From positions 30,730-94,729 of the forward strand of contig NZ_JAKWBE010000032.1 of NCBI RefSeq assembly GCF_022513565.1: a DNA stretch of 64,000 nt, read 5' to 3'. The stretch comes from Streptomyces gilvus (GTDB taxonomy: Bacteria; Actinomycetota; Actinomycetes; Streptomycetales; Streptomycetaceae). The translations under genes and the position numbers were made by a program. Each line of letters starts with the position of its first letter. Position 1 is the first letter of the stretch. Under the pieces are notes generated by a model. The model made no database searches. It was not told where the DNA came from and was given only the letters and a program-made list of their open reading frames with translations. Below, piece by piece: positions 51,172 to 60,100 of the stretch.

Positions 51172-52221
51172 TCAGCGGTTGACGGCCTGGATCTCCTGGA
51201 CCACGACGTCTTGTGCCGCGCCGAACGTCCCATCAGGCAGGTGCCGTTCGCCGTCAACTCCAGTGCCCGTCCAATGAATCTGCCACGTGACGGTGGCCTG
51301 CAGCTTGTACGAGCCACTTCCGGAGGACCGGAGGTATTTCACACCGCACGGCGGAGTCTGGTCGGCTTTGCCCTTGGCGTAGGGCTCGCCGATAGAGCCG
51401 TCCGTGTTGAGCTGACATGCGCCGGAGTCCGGGTAGGTGACAGCGTCGGTCGTACCCGGATCGATCTTCAACGCGACCGGCACAGCGGTGGTCGTCGCCT
51501 CGATACCGAGGACGGGAACTCGCGCGGTGACCGAGACCGGCTTGAACTTCGCGGTGTCCAGCCACGCCCAGGTCGGCAGGTTCACCTTCGTAGTGCCCGC
51601 GGGCGCGAGGTTCACCTCTGTCGACGGAACGCGGATCTCGGCATACGCGAGCTGGGCGAGTATCTCAGGGGTGATGGCCTGAGGGACGTCCGCGGGTGGA
51701 GGGGCACCCTTGTCGACCCAGAAGATCGGCTTGTCGCAATCGAGCGAGCCCGGGGCACCGATCTGGCTCTCCGGGACGTAGGAGTCCCACCAGTAGCCTT
51801 TGTCGGCCCGGTCCTTGTTGAAGTCCTTGTACGGATGCCCGTTGACGTATCGGTCACGCTGCTGCGCATCCCACTGGTACCCCGTCGACTCGGCCTCCCA
51901 GATCGGCGTCAGGTACTTCTCGAGCTGCGTGGGCGTGTACTTCGGTGCGTAGTAGCAGGGCGGTGGCGTCCACGAGCCCGCGGCTGTGACGGCGCCCGCG
52001 GACGAACCCGAGCCGTTCTTCGAACGGTCGAAGACGATCACGCCGCTGGCCGACGACGAGAGTGTGGCCCCGTTCGCATCGCCCGACGTGTCGGTCTTGG
52101 ACCCGTTGTCGGTGCTTCCGCCCCAGCCAGTATCCGCGTAAGCGGAGTTGGCAGCAGTCAGGACCAGCGCCGCGGCCCCCGAGGCGATGAACAGAGCGGT
52201 CCGCCGGGTCAGGGCTGGCAC
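51172..52221 (-). CDS. Exported protein of the type VII cargo operon
   Basis: The 349-residue protein has a signal (RRTALFIASGAAALVLTAANSAYA) and a Ser/Gly/Asp-rich mature N-terminus. The rest has pairs of Cys (PPPCYYAP, SLDCDKP, GACQLN, TPPCGVKY) and beta strands ending in YKLQATVTWQIHW, a secreted Cys-stabilised domain found next to WXG genes in Streptomyces. It is often mis-labelled as a reductase; I see no cofactor motif. GTG 52221 overlaps the lipoprotein stop region by 13 bp. Confidence 0.7.
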   Translation of the reverse strand: MPALTRRTALFIASGAAALVLTAANSAYADTGWGGSTDNGSKTDTSGDANGATLSSSASGVIVFDRSKNGSGSSAGAVTAAGSWTPPPCYYAPKYTPTQLEKYLTPIWEAESTGYQWDAQQRDRYVNGHPYKDFNKDRADKGYWWDSYVPESQIGAPGSLDCDKPIFWVDKGAPPPADVPQAITPEILAQLAYAEIRVPSTEVNLAPAGTTKVNLPTWAWLDTAKFKPVSVTARVPVLGIEATTTAVPVALKIDPGTTDAVTYPDSGACQLNTDGSIGEPYAKGKADQTPPCGVKYLRSSGSGSYKLQATVTWQIHWTGTGVDGERHLPDGTFGAAQDVVVQEIQAVNR

Positions 52222-52859
52222 TTGGCACTCCCCCGCTGCGAGAGGATACGCTCGGTGATCCAGACGCCGTTCTTGTTCTTGTGCAGGTTGCTGGCGTAGA
52301 TGACGTAACTGTTCTTCGTCACGGGCGTTACGTCCGTCTTGCCGGTCTTCAGGTACTTGTTGAACGCCTTGCTCTGGTCCTCGCAGTACACGAGAGCTGC
52401 GGTGCCGTCGGCCTTGATGGTCACGCTCTCGTTGTAGTAGCGCGCAACGCCGGTCGTGCGTGCCTTGTGGTCGACGAACTCCTGGATGTACTTCTGGCTA
52501 CCGGCCGCTGCCGTGCCCTCCGAGTAGAAGCGGTACGCGGCGTTGAGCGGATCCTGCTTCGCGATGGCCATGTCCACGGCCTTGATCCGCTGTTCAGCGT
52601 CGCTGAGGACCGCGTCCTTGTCCGCGTCGCTGGTCTTGTTCCACTCGAACTCATACGTTACGTCCGACGGCAGCTCGATCTTCGGGCGGTTGACGGTCGA
52701 CGAGGCCGACGCCGTCGGCGTCGCCGACTTGTCGTTACCGACGTCCGCGCCTGCGATCTTGCCGTTGTCAGAGCCGCTGCTTCCGCCTCCACAGGCGTTG
52801 AGCAGCAGGGCCGCGGAGGCGGCGAGCACGGCCGTCGCAAGCCGGGCGGGGCGGTTCAC
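52209..52859 (-). CDS. Lipoprotein, first gene of the type VII cargo operon
   Basis: The 216-residue protein has a lipobox LLNAC (Cys about 23) after a standard signal, a Ser/Thr linker, and a core KIELPSDVTYEFEWNKTSDADKDAVLSDAEQRIKAVDMA then YYNESVTIKADGTAALVYCEDQSK, the NTF2-like fold seen in many actinobacterial lipoproteins. GTG 52859 has GGGAG seven bases upstream; the earlier open frame adds no signal-compatible start. It is probably anchored outside, serving the secretion partner genes downstream. Confidence 0.75.
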   Translation of the reverse strand: MNRPARLATAVLAASAALLLNACGGGSSGSDNGKIAGADVGNDKSATPTASASSTVNRPKIELPSDVTYEFEWNKTSDADKDAVLSDAEQRIKAVDMAIAKQDPLNAAYRFYSEGTAAAGSQKYIQEFVDHKARTTGVARYYNESVTIKADGTAALVYCEDQSKAFNKYLKTGKTDVTPVTKNSYVIYASNLHKNKNGVWITERILSQRGSAKCQP

Positions 52860-53078
52860 TCTGGACTCCCGTGAGGTGTGGGATAACTCAAGCGAACAAA
52901 CGCTATCGGCGCGACTTGGGTGACGCCAGGCGTGTCCGCGCCGGACTTGCCCCGCCAACCGGTCGAATCCAGACAGAAGCCGCTACGAAATACCGCCGTC
53001 GCATGGACCGCGTTTCACAGCGCAAGGAACTCTGAGACCCTGGCGGAGCCGCCCGAACACCAGCACCAGGAGTCCCGG

Positions 53079-53303
53079 ATGGAGATCCCGTACCCGAACC
53101 ACAGCCGGTATGTCCTCGGAGCTGAGCGCGAGCGATACGCGAAGATCGCCGCTGAGCGGTATGCCGCAGGTGCCTCGATCCAGGCAATCGCCGACGAGTT
53201 GGGGCGAAGCCGCAGCTTCGTGAACGGGCTGCTGCATCGGGATACCGACGTCGAGGTACGGCCGCGCAGCGTGGCCAGGCGGTCGGTCTCCGACTCCAGG
53301 TGA
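53079..53303 (+). CDS. Small HTH DNA-binding protein
   Basis: The 74-residue protein contains RYAAGASIQAIADELGRSRSFVNGLLHRDTDVEVRPRS, a helix-turn-helix of the Hin-resolvase/sigma-70 region 4 type with the turn at ADELGRS. AGGAG lies seven bases before ATG 53079. The N-terminal part (ERERYAKIAAER) is a helix. It is divergent from the cargo operon and could regulate it; the target is unknown. Confidence 0.8.
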   Translation: MEIPYPNHSRYVLGAERERYAKIAAERYAAGASIQAIADELGRSRSFVNGLLHRDTDVEVRPRSVARRSVSDSR

Positions 53304-53517
53304 CGGCTGAGCATGAGCCAGGCAACGGGGACGGACCAGGGCCTGTGCTGTTACGCCTCGTAGTCGGCGAGGTGAAGGAGGGCTGCCGTATCGAAGGCGC
53401 CGTTGGAGTGGCGGGACGGGGAGTCAAGCTCAGCGGAATCACCACCGCTCAGGCTTCTTCGTCGTCGAGCCAGAAACCAGGGACGAAGCGCCCAGTAAAC
53501 GTCAAGCTAACGCCGTT

Positions 53518-53646
53518 CTACCGGTTCCGCCGCCAGGTCAGCAGCTTCGCGATCAGCTCCCCGAGGTCTATCGCGAGCCGCGTGAGACCGATGCCGATCA
53601 GGATCGTCGTTTCGATGAGCGCGTTGGACTTGGCCCCACTCGACAT
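53518..53646 (-). CDS. 42-residue amphipathic membrane peptide
   Basis: The frame MSSGAKSNALIE...LTWRRNR has a hydrophobic segment ETTILIGIGLTRLAIDLGELIAKLL and a basic tail. AAGGAG lies six bases before ATG 53646, an ideal ribosome site, and the codon bias is normal. Such peptides can be type I toxins or membrane-associated regulators, but no antitoxin RNA is evident. The gene stands alone between an HTH gene and the frameshifted gene. Confidence 0.55.
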   Translation of the reverse strand: MSSGAKSNALIETTILIGIGLTRLAIDLGELIAKLLTWRRNR

Positions 53647-53798
53647 CGGCTTCTCCTTGACTACCCGTCATGGTGATATCACCCATAAGGACTCTTCCGG
53701 CGTCGAATCGGTTTCACACATGGGTGGCCTCTTTTCGGTTGCTGGTGACGCTTTGTGAGGATCCGCCGGACAGGACCCCTAGTGCCGCGAAGCGCGCT

Positions 53799-54241
53799 CT
53801 ACCTCTGCCGTCGCAGGGTCTCGACCAGTTGCGGGAGCTGCTCGCGAGGGAAGTGGAGCAACGCGGCCTCGCCGAGTCCGTCCGGTACGAGCGGGACGTT
53901 CATACGCCAGGAGCCGGGACGCCACCGGCGACGGAGCCGGTCGGCGAACAGGGGCTCTTGGGAGAGCAGGGCGACGAGGCGTATGGCGTCCATGATGGGG
54001 AGTTTGAGCAGGGCCCAACCACGGTGGTAGGCGATGAAGCCGTCGGCGCCGTAGCCGAGGGGCTTTCACTCCGGGCTCGTATGACTGCCGTCGCCTCGCC
54101 GACGTCCTGACAGCACGCGAGCGTGGTGAAGTCCAGGCGCCACAGTTCACGGATGACGGGAACCATCTCCGTGTCGATTTCGGCTCGTTCGCCGTCTCGG
54201 GAGGTGAGCGTCTCGTGCGGATGAATGAGCGGGTCCGTCAT
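53799..54241 (-). pseudogene. Frameshifted hypothetical gene downstream of the APH-like kinase
   Basis: The 5' part reads TDPLIHPHETLTSRDGERAEIDTEM and FTTLACCQDVGEATA, and the 3' part, in another frame, reads GYGADGFIAYHRGWALLKLPIMDAIRLVALLSQEP and NVPLVPDGLGEAALLHFPREQLPQLVETLRRQR. Together they make one plausible protein of about 147 residues. A missing C in the run at about 54058-54061 would explain the switch. ATG 54241 overlaps the kinase stop (ATGA). Confidence 0.7.
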
Positions 54242-55056
54242 GAGCGCGTCTCTCCTCCCAGCCCTCGATAGGCCGACCACTGACCGGCCGCAGCGGCGAG
54301 AGCCTGAATCCACGCAACGTGCGGCGCATCCGCTGCGATACCGGCCCACAACCGCACCTGTGCGGTGGCGAAGACGTCGAGGGCGCGTCGGGGCGCGGTG
54401 AACCAAGCGGGGATCTTCGCGGCCCATTGCTCCGCTGCCGCGGGACTGTGTCCGGCGGCGATGAGCCAGACGACCCAACACCCGGCGTCGATCCATGCGG
54501 CGCCACGCGTGGGCCATGCCCAGTCGACGACACGGGCGGTGTTGTCCACGATCAGTACGTTGTCGGGGTGCCAGTCGGTGTGCAGCAGGGTCTCGCCGCG
54601 CAGCAGTTGGGCGTCGTCGGGGCTGTCGATGTAGTCGGCGAGGCGCTGCTCGATGTGCTTGAGCTCCAGTTCGACGGGAGCCCGGACGCCGGCGAGCGTG
54701 ATGATCGCCTCGGCGACGAGTGCCAGGTCGTCGGATCCCGGGCGGTAGTCCGCAGGTCGGCCCTCGATGTGCTCGAAGCCGAGCAGGTCCCAGGTGCCGT
54801 CGTTCATCCGCCAGAGCAGACGGGGGGCGAGGGGGGCGACGTGGGGGTTGATCGTGGCCTCGCGGTTCTGTGTCCACGCACGGGGGTGGTCGGAGTTCAT
54901 CCCCTTGACGAAGACACGGCCGGCGCCGGTGTCGAGGGTGGCGGCGATCTCGCTGTTGAGTCCCTTGTCGGCGGTCGCTGTCGCATAGATGGGGCCGGTG
55001 AGGGCTTCGACGGCCGCACGGGTGGCGGTGGGCAGGTCTTCCCAATGCAGTCTCAT
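54238..55056 (-). CDS. Aminoglycoside-phosphotransferase-like kinase
   Basis: The 272-residue protein has the APH catalytic loop LLHTDWHPDNVLIV (HxDxxxxN, Asp about residue 164) and the metal-binding VVDWAWPTRG. The N-lobe is weak but has GRVFVKGM with the ATP Lys. Such proteins phosphorylate antibiotics, sugars or choline, and many are not resistance genes. ATG 55056 is preferred over GTG 55065. It overlaps the frameshifted gene and lies after the portal gene. Confidence 0.8.
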   Translation of the reverse strand: MRLHWEDLPTATRAAVEALTGPIYATATADKGLNSEIAATLDTGAGRVFVKGMNSDHPRAWTQNREATINPHVAPLAPRLLWRMNDGTWDLLGFEHIEGRPADYRPGSDDLALVAEAIITLAGVRAPVELELKHIEQRLADYIDSPDDAQLLRGETLLHTDWHPDNVLIVDNTARVVDWAWPTRGAAWIDAGCWVVWLIAAGHSPAAAEQWAAKIPAWFTAPRRALDVFATAQVRLWAGIAADAPHVAWIQALAAAAGQWSAYRGLGGETRS

Positions 55057-55058
55057 GG

Positions 55059-56691
55059 TCACCACGGCGGGAGTGTAGGGGCTGGGTGGCGGTGGACGAG
55101 GCCGCCCGCGGGCTCCTCGGCCGCGGCCCGGATGCGCTCCACCTCAAGCCCGGCGTCCTCGATGGGGAAGCCGGCGTCGATCAGCAGCCGCACCCCTGTC
55201 TCCAACGACAGCACGCCTGCCTGCACCCCGCGTGCCACCAGGTCCAGCGCAGCGGACAGGTCGGTCGGGAGGTAGGCGCCGAAGGTGATCGTGGCTCGGG
55301 GATTCTCGCCCGGCGGAAGGACGCCGCCGAGCTGGTAGAGCCGTTGCACCATCTTCAGCAGCAGCGGGTACTTCGCTTCCCGGGCCAGCCGCATGGAGCG
55401 GACCATCGCGTCCAACGGGCCGAAGCTCAGCTGCAGCGCGCATCCCGATGGCACCTCGGAGGGGCGGACCGTGCCCAGCACGCTCCCCGGCAGCCGGGTC
55501 ACCACCGACAGGCGGTCACGCAACGCCTCGACGTACGACCTGAGTTCGGCCAGCTGGGCAGACGTGTCGACCGTACTCAACTGTCCGTTGTCGCCTAGCG
55601 GCCAGACCATCCCCGGCTCGACCTGGACGGGCAGCGGGTTACCGGTCCTGCGGTCCACCGGCAGGCGCGCCCCTGACAGGCCGATGATCGGCGAGCCCGT
55701 GGTCGCCGAGGCGCGCTGGCTGTCGGTGTCGGCCGCGGCGAGGTCGTCGAGCAGTTGGGCAGCGGACAGCAGGCTGGACTGGCCGAAGTGGTCGGCGCCG
55801 TTGATCGTGTTCGGGACGTGCACGACGGGGACGAAGTCCAGCTGGAGGTCGAGGCGATGAAGGACCTCGCCGTCGGCGTTGGTGCGGAACCGTGCCCGAG
55901 CCAGGGACAGGGCGTCGATGTCGTCGGTCTTGTCGAGCTGGTCCAAGTCCCATTCTGCGTCGGTGAGGTAGCAGGTGACGGCACTGGGCCGACTCGACCA
56001 CGGGTACCTGCGCGTCGTGCCGACGTCCGCTCCGATCGGGCCCAGTTCGTACGTGATCCGGCGCAGCGTGCCCTTGCGTCCGGTCGCCGAATCCTCCGGC
56101 ACCTCCCACGCCAGGTGCACGCGGTCCGGATACTCGCCCGCGTCGAGTGCACCGTCCGGGAGCACCGGGAAGTAGAAGCCGGGGTCGATGGCCTTGAGGA
56201 TCGGGCGGCCCTTGGTGCGCGACCAGGCCAGCAGGTACACGGTATCGCCGAGCAGTACCGCGGTGCGTTCGGCGTGTTGAAGCCGCATCCACAGGTGCTC
56301 GGACTGCGCCCACTCTCGCAGCAGTTCCTCCCGCTTCTGCGCCCCCGCCGCGGCGTCCTCGGCTCCCTCGACCACGATCTTCTGGGACTCGCCGAGCAGG
56401 TGGGAGAGCGCCTGGTCGACGATCAGGGACGCGTCGCCGTACTCCCGGCGGTCGTCGCCGTCCTCGCCGAGCAGGGCGGCGGCCTGGTTGTGGTCGTAGG
56501 CGGCCAGCACGGTGTACGCCGCCAGGCGCCGGCGCTCCGAATCCGCCAGCCACGATGCGGCCATGGGGCCCGGCAGGCGCGTCGGCCGCCCATCGGCCGC
56601 CCATCGGCCGCCCATCGGCCGCGGCCTGGAACGCCGGCTTGTACGCGAGCGCCCCCCAGGTGTCGATGACGAGCTGTCGCCAATGCCGCAT
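55059..56691 (-). pseudogene. Phage portal protein gene, frame broken by an 11-bp repeat
   Basis: From 56564 the frame encodes a 500-residue portal-like protein: LADSERRRLAAYTVLAAYDHNQAAALLG, AERTAVLLGDTVYLLAW, IDPGFYFPVLPDGALDAGEYP, FVPVVHVPNTINGADHFGQSSLL, SVVTRLPGSVLGT and SFGPLDAMVRSMRLAREAKYPLL. The natural start is ATG 56691 (RHWRQLVIDTWGALAYKPAFQ) with GGGAG upstream, but it is in another frame. The two join only if one or four, not three, repeats lie between. Translation may restart at ATG 56564. No other head genes are nearby. Confidence 0.7.
56582..56622. repeat. 11-bp tandem repeat inside the portal gene
   Basis: TCGGCCGCCCA occurs three times exactly (56582, 56593, 56604) followed by a partial copy TCGGCCGC. 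Removing two copies, or adding one, puts the portal start and body in the same frame, so the copy number acts as an on/off switch if it can change by slippage. Confidence 0.85.
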
Positions 56692-56854
56692 GGGTCAACT
56701 CCCTTGCCTCACCACCGCTCAAGGACGGCGCAGCCTAAGCGATAGATGACGATCTTTACCATTGCTTGACTGGTGCCTTACCTGCCCTATAGCTGTCCTC
56801 ACTACGGTCGTCGGGTTGCCATGTGCACAGGGTGAAGTACGGGGGTGAGGTGGC

Positions 56855-57166
56855 ATGTCGGACCTGAAGAAGCAGGCCACGTCCATACACAAGGCCGCGG
56901 CCGGACTGCGGGCGGTTGGGCACCACACGGCAAAGCCGTTGCAGGAGTTCAAGGCACAGTCGCACGACCTGAGCGCGCTGGGCGCGCTGGGATCCCTGCT
57001 CAGCGCGACGAGCGAGATACGCGAGGGCATGACCACCTTGACCAAGCTGACCAGGCAGTTGGAAGAGGAGTGGGAGGCGGAGGCCAAGCTGATAGGCGAG
57101 GTCTCCGACGCCTTCGACCTGCTCGACGTGCTCATCGCGGCCAAGGCCCAGGCGGAGAAGGGCTGA
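56855..57166 (+). CDS. Small helical partner of the RHS toxin
   Basis: The 103-residue all-helical protein has SDLKKQATSIHKAAAGLRAV and GALGSLLSATSEIREGMTTLTKLTRQLEEEWEAEAKL, with an E-W at the centre. It is the size and fold of ESX or LXG partner proteins. It lies 10 bp upstream of the WXG-RHS gene, so it should heterodimerise with its N-terminal domain for type VII export. GGTGAGG precedes ATG 56855. Confidence 0.75.
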   Translation: MSDLKKQATSIHKAAAGLRAVGHHTAKPLQEFKAQSHDLSALGALGSLLSATSEIREGMTTLTKLTRQLEEEWEAEAKLIGEVSDAFDLLDVLIAAKAQAEKG

Positions 57167-57176
57167 GCGGCACAGG

Positions 57177-60100
57177 ATGGTCGACCTCAACCCGCTGCAC
57201 TACGTCAACAAGTTCAACCACATGTTCGGCGACTCGATCGCCAGCGGCCTGGAGTTTCTGGGCATCTCCGATCCCGCCGTGAATCCGGACGGCGTACGGG
57301 AGATCGCCACCAAGTGGAGGCATCTGGCCACCGGCCTGGACGACGCCGCCGAAGCCGCCCGCAAGTCACTCACGGACGTGGAGTGGGAGGGCAAGGCGGC
57401 CAAGGCGTTCAACAAGCGCTCCAAGGCCGCCCGCAAGCAGGCCACGGAGATGGCCCACTCACTGCGCGAAGGCGCCAAGGCGCTGGACGATTTCGCGGAC
57501 AAGGCGCACGAGATGCTGTCCGAGATCGGCGTCATGCTGGCGGAGATCGCCGAGTTCGAGATAGCGGGCCTTGCACTGTCCATCCTGACCGCCGGCGCGT
57601 CGGAGGTCGCCTCCACCCTCATGGCGGGCGAGCGCGCGCTGAAGGTCGTCGCGCTGGTCGGCCGGATCGAGGAGGAGGGCTCGGTACTGGGCTCTGTCAT
57701 TCGCGAGGTGATGGAGGTCATCCGCGGTGTGGAGCGGGCGCTCAAGGCGCTCAAGGAGATCCGCGGAGTCGCTCAGGTGGGCAAACTCGCCGCGGACGGC
57801 GCGAAGTTCTCCGCTTTCGAGACGTTGCTGCAGGACCCGGGCGCCTTCAAGGACCCCGGCAAGCTGGCCGGTATCCTCACCGAAGGCGCCGTGATGGGCG
57901 TCGGGATGGGCGTCCTGGGCAAGGCCCTCGGCAAGGGCTTGAAGGCCCTCAAGCCCAGTGAACTCGCCGAGCTGGCCAAGGCGTTGAAGCTCAGCGGAAA
58001 CGGTTTGTCACGGCTCAGGCTCCGCCCCGGCGAGGCCCAGAGGCTAGAGGCCGGGATCCAGGCGGCGGAGAAGGAGTGCAAGCTCGACCCGATCGACGTG
58101 GCCACCGGCGACATGTTGCTGCCCCAGACCGACGTCCAACTCCCCGGCGTACTCCCGCTGGTGCTGCAGCGCACCCACATGTCCTCGTACCGGTGGGGCG
58201 GCTGGTTCGGCCCGTCCTGGGCATCCACCCTCGACCAGCGACTGCAGGTGGACGACGGCTCCGTCACGTACGCCGCTCCGGACGGTTCACGGCTGGTCTA
58301 CCCGCTCCCTGCCCCCGAGACCGGCGAGCCCGTGTATCCCGAGGTCGGCCCCAGGATGCCGCTGTACTGGGACTCCGAGGTCGACGGTGCCCTGCGCCTG
58401 GTCGACCCCGGCACCGGCATCTCCTCCACCTTCCACACACCGCAGCCCACGGACGACGGCAACGCGATAGAACTTCCCCTGCAGTTCATCGTGGACCGCA
58501 ATGGACAGCGCATCACCATCCGCTACGCCGACGACGGCACCCCGCTGGAGATCACGCACTCCGGCGGCTACCGCGTCGCCTTCGACCGCCACCGCGACCA
58601 GCCGCGCATCACGGCCCTGCGCCTCCTGGACCCCGCCAGCCAGGACAGCCAAGGGACCACACTGCTCACCTACGGGTACGACGGGAACGGCCACCTCACC
58701 GAGGTGGCCAACTCCTCCGGCCTTCCGCTGCGCTTCACCTACGACACCGAGGGCCGGATCACCTCCTGGACCGACCGCAACAACACGTCGTACACCTACA
58801 CCTACGACGAGCGCGGCCGCGTCATCCGTACCGAGGGCAGCGGCGGCTACCTCTCCGGTGTTCTCGCCTACGACGATGCCACCCGCACCACGACGACGAC
58901 CGACGCCCTGGGCAACGTCACTCGCTACGAGCACAACCAGGCACTCCGCCTCATACGCACCGTCGACCCGCTCGGACACGTCACCAGTCAGGAGTGGGAC
59001 GCGAAGCACCGCCTGGTGGCCGTCACCGATCCCCTCGGGCACACCACCCGGTACGCCTACGACGACCAGGGACGCCTGACACACGTCGTCCGGCCCGACG
59101 GCATCCGGATCACCATGGAGTACAACGAACTCCATCTGCCGACGTCCGTGACAGAGCCCGACGGCGCGGTCTGGCACTACACCTACGACGACCGCGGCAA
59201 CCGTACGGTCGTCATCGACCCCGGCGGACAGGCGACCCACTACACCGTTGGGCGCCGCGGTGCTGTCGAGACCGTGACGAATCCCCTCGGGGAGCGTGTG
59301 GAGATCACGTCCAACGCGGTCGGGCTGCCGCTGACCATCAGCGACGGATCCCGGACGCTGAAACGGCAGGAGTACGACGCGTTCGGGCGGCCGGTACAAG
59401 TGACCGGCGCGACAGGAAAAACGACTCGCCTGACATGGTCCGTCGAGGGCCGGCTCACCTCACGGACCGGCCCCGACGGCACGACGGAGACATGGGCGTT
59501 CGACGCGGAAGGCAACTGCGTCCTGCACACCGACCCGAGTGGAACACGCACGCTCTCGGAATACGACGCCTTCGACCTGCTCACGGCCCGCGTGGACCCC
59601 GACGGAGCACGGCACACGTTCTCCTACGACACAGCGCGGCGCCTGACGGCAGTCACCAGCCCTCAGGGGCTCACCTGGACATACCGGTACGACGCCGCCG
59701 GACAACTCGTCGCGGAGACCGACTTCGACGGCCGCACCGTGACTTACGAGTACGACGCCGCAGGACGGCTCGTCCGACGCACCAACCCCGCCGGACAAGC
59801 CGTCACCTACCGCTACGACTCCACAGACCAGCTCATCGGGAAAACCGTCGACGGCCGATCAACCCGCTACGAGAACGACCCGTGCGGACGCCTCCTGCGG
59901 GCCACCACCCCTGAGGCCGGACTGGAGTACCGCTACGACGCGGTGGGACGCCTCACCGCCGAATCCGTGGACGGCCGGATCCTCACCACCTCCTGCGACG
60001 CGGCCGGGCGCCGCACCCGTCGCACCACACCCTCCGGCGTCACGACGACGTACTCCTACGACTCCTTCGGAAACTACGACGCCCTCACCATGTCGGGCCG

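Noticed and set aside
54238..55147. Longer - strand frame across the APH-like kinase in another register
   Set aside because: It is an Arg/Pro-rich shadow of the kinase gene; only its end, the start of the frameshifted gene at 54241, is real.
57314..59914. Long + strand frames inside the RHS gene in other registers
   Set aside because: They are shadows of the repeat-rich toxin gene; Arg/Pro/His-rich and without start signals.
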